Under the pieces are notes generated by a model, which made no database searches, was not told the origin of the DNA, and saw nothing but the letters and a program-made list of their open reading frames with translations. Both the position numbers and the translations under genes were made by a program. Positions 43,257-52,300 of a stretch of DNA of 57,091 nt are shown here, piece by piece (within the stretch, counting starts at the first letter, position 1; every line of letters starts with the position of its first letter). The DNA comes from Kiritimatiellia bacterium (lineage in GTDB: Bacteria; Verrucomicrobiota; Kiritimatiellia; RFP12; UBA1067): NCBI GenBank assembly GCA_017563185.1, contig JAFXIL010000048.1, forward strand, positions 1 through 57,091, written 5' to 3'.

Positions 43257-43645
43257 GCGAGGCGGCGAGCGAGATCTTCGGCGCGCGGGAGAGGCCTTAC
43301 GACTTCCGCTGGGGCACGCCGCAGCAGGTGAGCGACCAGTTCGGGATCTGCGTACAGGTGCTGAAGGCGGCATGGAAGCGCGGCTGGGTGCGTGCGCGGC
43401 AAGGCAACTGGGTGAGCGACGAGAAGCGGACGCAGACGGTGTACTGCTTCGAGGACATCCACGGCTGGCTGGAGCGCGTCGCGCACAAGGTAAGTGAGGC
43501 ATACGCGGAAAAGTGGTGGACTGACGAGACGATTGCCACCCTGGAGGAGAAGACGCCGGACGGGCCGTATTTGCGGGCTAAAGCCCACCGGCCCAATGTC
43601 CGGAAGGACGGCTTCGCGCCGTTGCCGAGGAATGGGATGCTTTGA
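43253..43645 (+). CDS. Phage protein with a helix-turn-helix/excisionase-like domain
   Basis: 130 residues. TPQQVSDQFGICVQVLKAAW followed by KRGWVRARQGNWVSDEKRTQ and YCFEDIHGWLE resembles a MerR/excisionase-type winged helix. ATG 43253 overlaps the upstream stop. The C-terminal coding region contains a nested palindrome (43561-43596). A DNA-binding role is probable; the target is unknown. Confidence 0.5.
   Translation: MSEAASEIFGARERPYDFRWGTPQQVSDQFGICVQVLKAAWKRGWVRARQGNWVSDEKRTQTVYCFEDIHGWLERVAHKVSEAYAEKWWTDETIATLEEKTPDGPYLRAKAHRPNVRKDGFAPLPRNGML
43561..43596. repeat. Nested palindrome in a phage coding frame
   Basis: An outer GGGCCG/CGGCCC dyad surrounds an inner GGGCT-AA-AGCCC hairpin. 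It lies in frame near the end of the gene at 43253-43645 and resembles the inserted elements elsewhere. Confidence 0.45.
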
Positions 43646-43658
43646 GGAAGGAACGATC

Positions 43659-43832
43659 ATGGACGCGGTGATACATGTCAAGGTGCCGGAGGGATGGTAC
43701 GCGGGCTTGCGCGCCCTTGCGGACCAATCCGAAGGAACGATCAGCCAGCAGACGCGGCTTGCGATCCGCGAGCGGCTGGAGCGCAAAGGGCTTCTGGGCA
43801 ATGCCCAAGGACAAACCAAAACGGAGAACTAA
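43659..43832 (+). CDS. Small ribbon-helix-helix protein
   Basis: 57 residues. VIHVKVPEGWYAGLRALAD then SEGTISQQTRLAIRERLERKG is an RHH fold. GAGGAAGGAAC before ATG 43659 sets the start. Its TAA is immediately followed by the ATG of the beta clamp gene, so it may regulate or be cotranslated with the clamp. Confidence 0.68.
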   Translation: MDAVIHVKVPEGWYAGLRALADQSEGTISQQTRLAIRERLERKGLLGNAQGQTKTEN

Positions 43833-44930
43833 ATGAAAACTACGATAACGAAGGCCGCCCTTGCGGAAGCGGCCCAAGCAGTCAGGGGGCTCGTCTCAAA
43901 AGACGGCCTGAGCGCGTTCAGCAGGGTGCGGCTGGACGCAGTAGGCCCGAACGTGTCGCTCACGGGATCGAACGGCGACATTCAGATTCTTTGCCGTTTC
44001 AAGGGCGAGACGGAGAGGGACGGTGCCGTGACGCTGCCGGGCATGCTCTTCTGGCGGTTCGTCGGAGCGATGCCGGAGGGCAAGGTGGAGATCGAACGCG
44101 AACCCCTGAAAACTCTGGCGAGGCTTTCAGGCAGCGAAGGCGTGAAGTTCAGGCTTGTCGCCGGGAATCCTGAAGACCTGCCGCCAATGGCGCCGCCGAA
44201 AGACGAGGCGGAGGTGCATGTGCCGGAACTTATGCTGCGGGAAATGCTGAGAAAGACGATGTTCGCGGCGAGCACGGACACGACCAGGGCGGCGCTGTGC
44301 GGCGTGAACGTCCACTGGAAAGGAGACCTTCTGGAAATGACGGCGACAGACGGGCGGCGGCTTGCGCACGTGGAGCATGAGGTGGACCGAGGCGAGGGCT
44401 TCGACTTCACGCTTCCGCTGAGGGCCGTTCAGGTGCTGTGGGGGCTTCTGGAGGCGGACAGCGACGAGACGCTGACCGTCAAGTCGGACGGGCGATCGGT
44501 GCAGATCGTCGGCGACAGCTGCCTCTTCACGTCGAAAGTGTCGGACACCGTCTATCCCGGCTGGCGAAAGGTCGTGCCGGAGAAATGCGCGCACGAGGCG
44601 AGGATCGGGCGAACGAGGTTCCTTGACGCGCTGGATCGCGCGGCGCTGGCCGCCGGCGAAGATTGCTCGGTGAAGATGACGCTGAAGAACGGATGCATAC
44701 TGTTCGACGCGCGCAGCGACCTGTCGGCGGCAAGTACCGGGATGGCGGCATGCGAGATGGACGACGGCCTGAAAGAGGAGTTCCACTTCAACCCGAGGCT
44801 GCTGAAGGACGCGCTGGAGGCGCTCGACGAGGACGAGTTCACTCTCCACTTCGACAACGGAGCGAGTCCGGTGAAGCTGACATGCTCGATTCCATGGCTG
44901 GCCGTGGTGATGCCGTTGCAAAAGAAATAA
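43833..44930 (+). CDS. dnaN: Phage-encoded DNA polymerase III beta subunit (sliding clamp)
   Basis: 365 residues, the size of bacterial DnaN. Three clamp domains of about 120 residues are recognisable by the repeated beta-alpha pattern; the diagnostic ATDGRRLAHVE sits in domain 2, and VRLVVPSR-like signatures are replaced by a divergent C-terminus (IPWLAVVMPLQKK). It would load on DNA as a processivity ring. No polymerase is visible in this window, so the phage probably redirects host Pol III. The start directly follows the previous stop. Confidence 0.85.
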   Translation: MKTTITKAALAEAAQAVRGLVSKDGLSAFSRVRLDAVGPNVSLTGSNGDIQILCRFKGETERDGAVTLPGMLFWRFVGAMPEGKVEIEREPLKTLARLSGSEGVKFRLVAGNPEDLPPMAPPKDEAEVHVPELMLREMLRKTMFAASTDTTRAALCGVNVHWKGDLLEMTATDGRRLAHVEHEVDRGEGFDFTLPLRAVQVLWGLLEADSDETLTVKSDGRSVQIVGDSCLFTSKVSDTVYPGWRKVVPEKCAHEARIGRTRFLDALDRAALAAGEDCSVKMTLKNGCILFDARSDLSAASTGMAACEMDDGLKEEFHFNPRLLKDALEALDEDEFTLHFDNGASPVKLTCSIPWLAVVMPLQKK

Positions 44931-44943
44931 GGAGGGCTGAGGG

Positions 44944-45612
44944 ATGGCGCTTTCAATGCTGAAGGACGGGAAAATCACTCCGCTTGAGGAGGAACGCGAC
45001 GATGTGTCGCCGCACACGGAACCAGAGGGCGAGGGACAGCCCCAGGATGCGGCGGACGCGGATATACTCGAAGAGGCCGAGGGCTTTTCCGGGAAGGAGA
45101 AGGCCGCGAACAAGCCAGGAACGGAAAAGCGCGACTGGGTGGAGGAGGCCTGGAAGTGCTTCATCAAGGACGCGGGCGACATCGACCCGACGGATCCCGT
45201 GAAGGCGGTGGAGGCCTACTTCCAGAAGAACGCCACCGACGAGCTGAAGGCCAGGTGCAAGGCCGAAGGCAAGGACGCCAGGGGCTGCTGGAGGTTCATT
45301 GAGGCCGTTGCGAGGAAGGCGTTGCACGGCTCGAGCGGCCACGTCGACCCGGGCGTGGTTTACGCGATCGCGATGCACTGGTTCGAGGACGTGCCGGCGG
45401 ACTGGGACAAGCCCGCGCCAAGCCCGAAAGCCAAGACCGCGAAACCCGCCAAGAGCGCGAAGCCGAAGAAGCCAGCCGAGACGCCTTCCGAGATCAAGAA
45501 GGAAAAGGCGAAGGCCAAGGCCAAGGCGGCCAAGACGAAGAAACCGAAACAGCAGCAGGGCTTCTTCTTCGAGATGCTGGAGACGCCGTTTGAAGGAGGG
45601 CAGGATAAATGA
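44944..45612 (+). CDS. PcfK-like protein
   Basis: 222 residues. The acidic N-terminus is followed by a PcfK-like domain (about 75-155): VEAYFQKNATDELKARCK, then GCWRFIEAVARKAL, then VVYAIAMHWFEDV, as in the PcfK family first seen on conjugative plasmids. The C-terminal 70 residues are Lys/Pro/Ala-rich, as in a nucleic-acid-binding tail. PcfK and PcfJ genes usually travel together; the PcfJ partner is at 47380. Its biochemical role is not known. It overlaps the next gene by 4 nt. Confidence 0.7.
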   Translation: MALSMLKDGKITPLEEERDDVSPHTEPEGEGQPQDAADADILEEAEGFSGKEKAANKPGTEKRDWVEEAWKCFIKDAGDIDPTDPVKAVEAYFQKNATDELKARCKAEGKDARGCWRFIEAVARKALHGSSGHVDPGVVYAIAMHWFEDVPADWDKPAPSPKAKTAKPAKSAKPKKPAETPSEIKKEKAKAKAKAAKTKKPKQQQGFFFEMLETPFEGGQDK

Positions 45613-45833
45613 ACAAGCAAGTCGAGATCGAATTGGCAAGAAAATTCTTTGACTGTATTTTCGCCGAGGTAGAAAATGGTAATGACGTGATCTATGAGTT
45701 TATCGACCCAGAATGTGAACATGAGAACCTCTGCGACAAGTTGAACAATTATACAGTCAAAGAGGTTCTTGCGCTTGGGTTTAGACAGAAATACGGCACG
45801 GACTGGCACGTAGAAAGCGAGGTGAAGGAATGA
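45609..45833 (+). CDS. Small phage protein of unknown function
   Basis: 74 residues, acidic, with helical N-terminal half (ELARKFFDCIFAEVENGND). No motif recognised. Codon use is less GC-rich than its neighbours, suggesting separate origin. Joined to both neighbours by ATGA overlaps. Confidence 0.6.
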   Translation: MNKQVEIELARKFFDCIFAEVENGNDVIYEFIDPECEHENLCDKLNNYTVKEVLALGFRQKYGTDWHVESEVKE

Positions 45834-46921
45834 GCGACACGCATGGAGTGAACGGCGAAGGATGGATCGGATTCGATCTTGACGGAACCTTGGCGAAATA
45901 CGACGGCTGGCAGGGCATCGACCACATTGGCGAGCCAATAGAGGAGATTGTCAGGCTTGCGAAGAAATTCCACGCCGAGGGGAAACGCGTCAAGATACTA
46001 ACGGCCAGAGTCGCACCGCGACTTTGCGGCGAGACGCATGCCACCGGATGCAAGTGCGGTCATTGCGAGGAGGAGGCAAGCCGCCCGCCTGTCATACAGG
46101 AGCAGTACCTTGTCGAACTTGACGACCACGGCTTCAGCGTCAAGAGGACGGCTTCGAGCTACATCCGAGAATGGTGCGGCAAGCACCTTGGCTTTGTGCC
46201 TGAGATCGTCCACGAGAAGGATCATCTGATGCTGGAGCTTTACGACGACCGCGTGAAGCAGGTCGTGCCGAACAAGGGCGTCCTTGTCGAGGACTTGGCA
46301 AACTACTACAAGTCGCTTGTGGAATGCCACCGACACGGCAGTTCCATCTTCACGGATGGATGGCAGCACTACACGGACGGCGAGATAAAGGATCAGGCGC
46401 ACATGTTCCTGGTCAAAGCCGAATTGCCGGAGGACAAGATCGACTTCCTCGTGAACGCATTGGGGTTTATGCGGATGCCGGCGTCGATCCACCACCACCT
46501 GAACTATCCGGGCGGCCTTGCGCGGCACAGCGTGAACGTGACGCACTGGATGCTGCGGCTGACGGATCCGTTCGGATGCAAGTGGATGAAGCCGAGGAGC
46601 CCGTACAGGATCGGGATGCTCCACGACCTCGTGAAGTGCTACTGCTACAGGCCCGACGAACAGGAGCCGGGGAAGTTCCGCTGGATGCCGCCGCCGTTCG
46701 AGGGGCACGGCACGACGAGCGTGATTACCGCCGTGACGGAGCTGGGAATCGACCTGACGACGCAGGAGGCGCTTTGCATCGCCTGGCACATGGGCGCGTT
46801 CGGGCTTGGCAAGGACGAGCTGAAGCAGTACGACGCCGTGATCGAACTTCATCCGAGGGAAATCCTGCTTACGCACACGGCTGACATGCTGGCCGCAAAG
46901 GTGACGGAGGAAGGAAAATGA
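45830..46921 (+). CDS. HAD phosphatase fused to an HD-domain phosphohydrolase
   Basis: 363 residues. Residues about 10-150 are a HAD domain: FDLDGT (D16, D18), TAR (T58), and YDDR (D139, D140), with a Cys/His-rich insert C66-x3-H70-x3-C74-x-C76-x2-C79 that could bind zinc. Residues about 215-355 are an HD domain: H233, H265-D266 (LHDLVK), H293, H320 and D352 (HTADML). Both metal-dependent active sites look intact. HAD parts alone of this type are widespread in phages; the fused HD partner suggests a two-step nucleotide hydrolysis. Overlaps both neighbours by 4 nt. Confidence 0.85.
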   Translation: MSDTHGVNGEGWIGFDLDGTLAKYDGWQGIDHIGEPIEEIVRLAKKFHAEGKRVKILTARVAPRLCGETHATGCKCGHCEEEASRPPVIQEQYLVELDDHGFSVKRTASSYIREWCGKHLGFVPEIVHEKDHLMLELYDDRVKQVVPNKGVLVEDLANYYKSLVECHRHGSSIFTDGWQHYTDGEIKDQAHMFLVKAELPEDKIDFLVNALGFMRMPASIHHHLNYPGGLARHSVNVTHWMLRLTDPFGCKWMKPRSPYRIGMLHDLVKCYCYRPDEQEPGKFRWMPPPFEGHGTTSVITAVTELGIDLTTQEALCIAWHMGAFGLGKDELKQYDAVIELHPREILLTHTADMLAAKVTEEGK

Positions 46922-47367
46922 ACGACTCGCACACGCAGAGAATGATGCCGAGGACGGAGATCAGAAGGTTGAAGCGCAGCGAGTGTGCGGTACTGCACCT
47001 CGGGTTAAAGAGCCACTGGTACAGGATGATCGACTCGGGCGTGAAGAAGGTCGAGTTCCGCGAGGCGACGCCGTACTGGGATGTGCGCGTGGCCAACTGG
47101 ATTCGGCGTTGGAAGCGGGCTACGAGTGATGAACCTGGGAATATCCCCGTGCTGGAGTTTCAGAACGGCTACGGTCGCTTCTCTCCGCGCATGGCGTTTA
47201 TCGCCGGCGGCGCTGTCTATGACGTGCTTGACGCCAAGACGCCAGTTCGGCACAAGGAGCTGGGCGAGTTCCCCAAGAAGCGGTACGTGTTCTTCATCGG
47301 CGAGCGCGTGGTACTTCAAAACGAGCAGGTTCCGGAGAAGCCGGCACATGCTCTTTATCAGCGATGA
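46918..47367 (+). CDS. ASCH/PUA-like domain protein
   Basis: 149 residues. AVLHLGLKSHWYRMIDSG and VKKVEFREATPYWDVRVANW follow the ASCH domain consensus, a PUA-like fold that binds or cleaves RNA or modified nucleotides. The rest is a beta-rich tail. ATG 46918 overlaps the previous stop. RNA or nucleotide processing during infection is a reasonable inference. Confidence 0.7.
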   Translation: MNDSHTQRMMPRTEIRRLKRSECAVLHLGLKSHWYRMIDSGVKKVEFREATPYWDVRVANWIRRWKRATSDEPGNIPVLEFQNGYGRFSPRMAFIAGGAVYDVLDAKTPVRHKELGEFPKKRYVFFIGERVVLQNEQVPEKPAHALYQR

Positions 47368-47379
47368 AAGCGAGGTGGA

Positions 47380-48927
47380 ATGATGCTTACAAACGAACAG
47401 TATGCGGAGGTCGTGGAGTTCGACCGCCAGTACAGGGAACGCGACCGACGCATCACCCGGCTGAAGAAATGCAACCGGCGGACTATCAGGTACAACTACA
47501 TCGTGCCATGCGAACGCAAGGAAAAGAGCCTTGCGGAGGTGTTAGGTTACGACAAGCCGACGAAGAAAGAGGTTTGCGTCGTGAACGTGGCCGTGCGGCT
47601 GGACGTGAACTACGTGCCTATCGTCAAGGAAGTCATGTGGATGCGTCCGGAAACCGGCTGGCAGGAATACCGCGACATGTCCTATTACGGGACTGCCGGA
47701 TGGACGGTCAGGTGGGCGAAAAGCGACTACCGCAAGCGGAAGCCGCGAGCGGGCGAGAAGTTCCGGATAGGGAGGCGGGTTGACGACAGGTCCTACCACA
47801 TGGACTTCAAGCATGGCCGCCCTGGATTCAATCGCACGTACGATCTGACCGTGAACGTCCAGGCGCTGGCCGAGACGCGATACAAATACTGCCAGTACGT
47901 CGACGACTGCGAATGCAAGACGGGACTCATGGAATGGCTCTCGCTCTATCGCCGGGAGCCGAAGGTCGAGCTGCTGGCCAAGTGCGGGCTGTACTGCTTC
48001 ATAAGTCCCGCCGGCCTGAAGGCGTTGAAGCAGAAACGCATCTTCCAATGGGCGAAGGACAACATGGAGATGCTGCGGAAATACGACTATCCGCCGATCA
48101 AGTACGTCCTTTGGGCGGCGCGGCACGATACGACGCTGGAAGACGCGCGCCGGCACTACGAGATCGTCGTACACAATCTATCCCACCAGCTGGACAGCAT
48201 GCGCTGGCATCTTAAATATCCGGGGCACGACCGTACCGGCGTCAAGCTCAAGCTCGACTACGAACGGCTCGCGGGACTGCTGAAGAAATGGCACGTGGAC
48301 GCCCGCGAGTACGGGAGGTACATCGAACACGCCTTCGACCTCGGGTACGACCTTCGCAACGACGGGACGCTCTACCCGCCCACGCGCGGCGGCCGCAAGG
48401 CGTTCATGGCGCGCCTCGAGGAGATGGAGCGCGAGTGCGCGCGGATTGAGGCGGAACGTGAGCGCATCGAGGCGGCGAAGCTCAAGGCGGAGGAGAGGGC
48501 CGAGAGGGAATGGATCGCAAAGACGATGAAGGTGCGGTTCGAGGAGATCGAGGCGTTCCAGAAGTCGCTGCGGCGCACGGCGACGCTCAGGGGATGCGGC
48601 TACACGCTCGTCCTGGCGAAGACGCAGAAGGAGCTTCGCGCCGAGGGGCGGCGAATGGGCAACTGCGTCGGCAACGGCACCTACGGGCGCGGCATCGTCG
48701 AGGGCGACAGGCTGATCGTGATGCTGGGCCTCGGAGGGAAGAGCTACTGCGACATCGAGATCGACCGTCGCACGTGGGGAGTGAGGCAGTGCTACCTGAA
48801 GGGGAACCAGACCCCGCCTGAAGAGGTGCGCAAGCTGGCGAATCTGATTGCGAAGCAGCTGAAGGATGAACACCGGCGGCATCGTAAGGCCGGGCTGTTC
48901 AATGTGCCAAGGAGGAAGGCGGCGTGA
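47380..48927 (+). CDS. PcfJ-like protein
   Basis: 515 residues. The C-terminal region (about 410-500) has the PcfJ signature: EGRRMGNCVGNGTYGRGIVEG, KSYCDIEIDRRTWGVRQCY and LKGNQTPPEEVRKLAN. A coiled-coil-rich region (about 345-390) precedes it, and the N-terminal half is basic and Tyr-rich. PcfJ proteins are found on plasmids, integrative elements and phages, usually with PcfK; their function is still unclear. GAGGTGG before the double ATG at 47380/47383. Overlaps the next gene by 4 nt. Confidence 0.72.
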   Translation: MMLTNEQYAEVVEFDRQYRERDRRITRLKKCNRRTIRYNYIVPCERKEKSLAEVLGYDKPTKKEVCVVNVAVRLDVNYVPIVKEVMWMRPETGWQEYRDMSYYGTAGWTVRWAKSDYRKRKPRAGEKFRIGRRVDDRSYHMDFKHGRPGFNRTYDLTVNVQALAETRYKYCQYVDDCECKTGLMEWLSLYRREPKVELLAKCGLYCFISPAGLKALKQKRIFQWAKDNMEMLRKYDYPPIKYVLWAARHDTTLEDARRHYEIVVHNLSHQLDSMRWHLKYPGHDRTGVKLKLDYERLAGLLKKWHVDAREYGRYIEHAFDLGYDLRNDGTLYPPTRGGRKAFMARLEEMERECARIEAERERIEAAKLKAEERAEREWIAKTMKVRFEEIEAFQKSLRRTATLRGCGYTLVLAKTQKELRAEGRRMGNCVGNGTYGRGIVEGDRLIVMLGLGGKSYCDIEIDRRTWGVRQCYLKGNQTPPEEVRKLANLIAKQLKDEHRRHRKAGLFNVPRRKAA

Positions 48928-49058
48928 CGAAGGTATTTCCGGTGATGCTGATCGCGCTTGACGTGGCGGCGGCGGCGGTGTACGCCGCCTGCGGCGACTG
49001 GCGGAGGTTCATCTACTGGCTGGCGGCGGCGACGCTGACGGCCACAGTGACGTTTTAG
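48924..49058 (+). CDS. 44-residue phage membrane protein
   Basis: Begins with GTG overlapping the PcfJ stop (GTGA). It encodes VTKVFPVMLIALDVAAAAVY, then ACGDWRRFIYWLAAATL, then TATVTF. Two short hydrophobic stretches flank a GDWRR motif, a pattern seen in small phage proteins next to replication genes. Function unknown. Confidence 0.55.
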   Translation: MTKVFPVMLIALDVAAAAVYAACGDWRRFIYWLAAATLTATVTF

Positions 49059-49074
49059 GGGAAAGGAGCGCGGC

Positions 49075-49329
49075 ATGGAACGGGCAAAGCTGTGGTGGAC
49101 GGTCGTGACGGACTGCGGGACGCGCAGGACGCTCGCCGTCTCGAGGGCCAAGGCGATCCGAAACGTCAGGTACCGGCTCGTGATGGACGACCGCAGCTAC
49201 GACCGGCCCCGGCCGCGCGACTTCGCGGAGATGCGCGACATCGAGGTGATCGAGGTCATGCGTGACGAGGAAACAACGGACGGGGCCTCTGGCGGCCCCG
49301 AACCCTGCCCAAGGATATTTTTTCAATGA
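49075..49329 (+). CDS. Small basic phage protein of unknown function
   Basis: 84 residues with AAAGGAG before ATG 49075. Arg-rich N-terminal half and acidic C-terminal half; no motif recognised. A GGGGCC/GGCCCC palindrome lies in its last codons (49283-49301). It overlaps the primase-helicase start by 4 nt. Confidence 0.55.
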   Translation: MERAKLWWTVVTDCGTRRTLAVSRAKAIRNVRYRLVMDDRSYDRPRPRDFAEMRDIEVIEVMRDEETTDGASGGPEPCPRIFFQ

Positions 49330-52300
49330 TCAGCGAAAGCGAGTTTCTGGGGAAGTTCGAGGGCGTCCAGGCGAGCGGCGGCGGATGGGTCGCGCGGTGC
49401 CCGGCGCACGGCGACGACAATCCGTCGCTCTCGATCGCGCGAGGCGAGGACGGGCGGTGGCTCGTCCACTGCCACGCGGGATGCAGCGCGGAGGCCGTCG
49501 TCGCGGCCGTCGGGCTGAAGATGGCAGACCTGATGCCGTCGAACGACAGGCCGCAGCGGACGATCAAGGGCCGCTGGGGACGATGGGTGTGCGACTACGT
49601 TTACACGGACGCGCAGGGAGCCGTGCTGTACAAGAGCAGCCGGTACGTGAAGGACGACGGCAAGAAGACGTTCGTCATCAAGACGCCCGATCCGGATGCG
49701 AAGTTCGGATGGAGCTTCGGCCTCTCGAAGAAGAACATCGCGCGCGTCCCCTTCCGGCTTCCGCGCGTCGTCTCGGCTGCGAAGGCCGGGAAGACCATCG
49801 TGATCGTCGAAGGCGAGAAGGACGTGCTGACGGTGGAGGAGGTCTGCGGATGCGCGGCGACCTGCAACGTCGCCGGCGCGATGAAGTGGGGCTACAGGTT
49901 CCCGGAGAACTGGATCGACTGGTTCAGGGGCGCGGGCGGAATCATCGTCATAGCGGACAACGACCCCAGGACGAAGAAGGTGACGAGGCACGTCCGGGGC
50001 GAGACGGCGGAGGAGGAGATCGAGCACTGGCGCGGGCAGAAGCACGCGGCGGACGTGCGGCGGCAGCTTGTGGCGGCGGGGTTCGAGGGGAAGATAAAGC
50101 TGATGGTGATGCCGGCCGTCGGCGAGGAACATCCGAAGGACTTCACGGACTGGGCGGAGGCCAGGAGAAAGGCCGGGCTCTCGGCTGACAAGGCGGCCTT
50201 CATGAAGGCGGTGAGGGAGGCAGCGCCCTGGCCGGAGGAGTGGAACTTCGACGCGGCGGCGCTCGAGCTTGCGGCGAAGGACGACGGACGGACGTTCGCG
50301 GAGCGCAGCGCATCTACGGAAGTTGCCGCCGCCGAAGGCCGCGCCAGCGGCCAGAGAAACGGCGGCGGCGAAGCCATATCAGATTCGCCGGCTGAAGCCG
50401 GCCGCCCCGACAGGGGCAGGTTCGGCGCGCCCGTCCCCCGCGCCCCCGACGAAGACGTGGAAAGGTATGCGGTGGATTTCGACATCGGCGGAGGCCGCTT
50501 CGCGACGATCACGCTTGAATACGGATGGACGGTCGAGCGCGTGTTCGCGGCCGCCGTGTACGCCGTGAGCCGCAAATGCCCTAACAACGAGCTTCCGAAG
50601 GGCGTTCCCGTGCGCCTGAAGGCGTGGAGCGCGGCGATATGGCTCATCATGCGCGGCAGCTTCTTCTGGCACAGCGACTACCGCGACTTCGCGACGTGCA
50701 TGTTCCTGGACCGGGACGCGAAGAGCTGCACCCTGATGCGGATCATGAGCGACGAGTTCTTCGCGTTCGTCGCCAGGAACGCCAAGCTCGAGGACGTCGA
50801 TCCGAAGAAAGGCGACCTCGCGAAGGTACTGGGGCTTGTGAAGCAGATCGCGGTGAACGAGGACTATTCGCGCGGCGTGAGGCCCGGCAACAGCTGGGAG
50901 AGGCGCGGCGACGCGGTGTACATTTCATCAGGCGACACGGAGATGTGCCGCGTGAAGGACGGCAAGTGCGAGATCGTGCAGAACGGGACGGACGGCGTGG
51001 TGTTCCTCCGGGGCAAGACGCTCGCGCCCTGGAAGCTCGTCGACGGCGGCGGCATCGACCCGTTCACGAGCGCAAAGATATTCGCCGGCGCGAGCTTCGC
51101 GGACGCGAACGGGCTGATGAACGTGCGGCTCTGGACGATGAACCTCCTGGCTTGCCACGCGACGAAGCCGCCCCTGCTCATCACCGGCGGCGCGGGATCT
51201 GGCAAAACGCGCATGGCCAAGGGCATCAAGGAAATCCTCGGCATGCGCCAGGACGGCGCGCTCGACCTCTCGGTGCAGCAGATCGAAGACGGCGACAAGG
51301 GCCTCGATGCGTTCTGGGCGACGGTGAACGACGGCAAGCTGGAAGTGTTCGACAACTTCGACACGAAGGTCAAGTGGGCCAGCGACACCCTTCAGACGGC
51401 GGCCACGGACGGCCAGACGAAGCGCAGGACGCTCTACACGACGTTCGGCGTCTCGATCCTCCGGGCGAACGCGCACATCATCCTGACGTCCAACAATCCG
51501 ATCTTCTCGACGGAGGGCAACGGAGGGCTTGCCGACCGGCTTATCACGATTCCGCTCACGCTGAACCGGAACGTCAGCCAGGACGCGGAGCTTTCGGCCG
51601 AGATCGCGGCGAACCGCGACGAGTACCTGACGTGGATCGCGCGGACGCTCGCGAAGGCGCTCATGGACAAGAAGCCGGTGGACAAGTCGATAAACCGGCG
51701 GCACCCGGACTACGGAGAGTTCTCGGTGCGCGTCGGACGCGCCATCGGCGACGAGGAAGGAGTGGTGCAGGCCCTGGGCGCGGCGGAGGCCGACAAGGCC
51801 ATCCTTCCCTTGATGAACGACGCCGTGACGAAGGAGATCATGGCGGTTCTCTCCGACAAGGGCTACGAGTGGAGCGGGACGGCCGGCGAGATGTCGGAGC
51901 TTATCATCGCCAAGCAGGGCGACGACGAGGACGAGAAAACCAAGACGATTTTCTCGTCGCGGCGCGTCGGCAAGGCGTTCAACAAGTATATGCGGCAGTT
52001 TTCCATCATTTTCCGCATGGACGAGCCGAAATTGCGCGAGGGCCGGAGCGTCTATGCGTTCCGGGGAATGACGGCGCTTGGGCGCATGTCGGTGGGTTTG
52101 GTGGATTCAAAACCCACTTTCGGCAAAACCCGTGAGAGCGCGAGCGCGCACGGGTTTATGGAAAACCGCGTTTTTAATCCACCGAATCCACCGGACGCGG
52201 GAGACACGGGCACATGGGGCGCGGGGGCGGATGGCGCGTCAGCACGCGCGCGCGCGCCTTCCCCGCTCCCCTTGCAAGAAGAAGAAGGGAACGTAGAGAA

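Noticed and set aside
49283-49301. GGGGCC/GGCCCC hairpin with a T-run 15 nt later as a terminator
   Set aside because: It lies inside a coding frame just before the overlapping primase-helicase start, and the T-run is too far from the stem.
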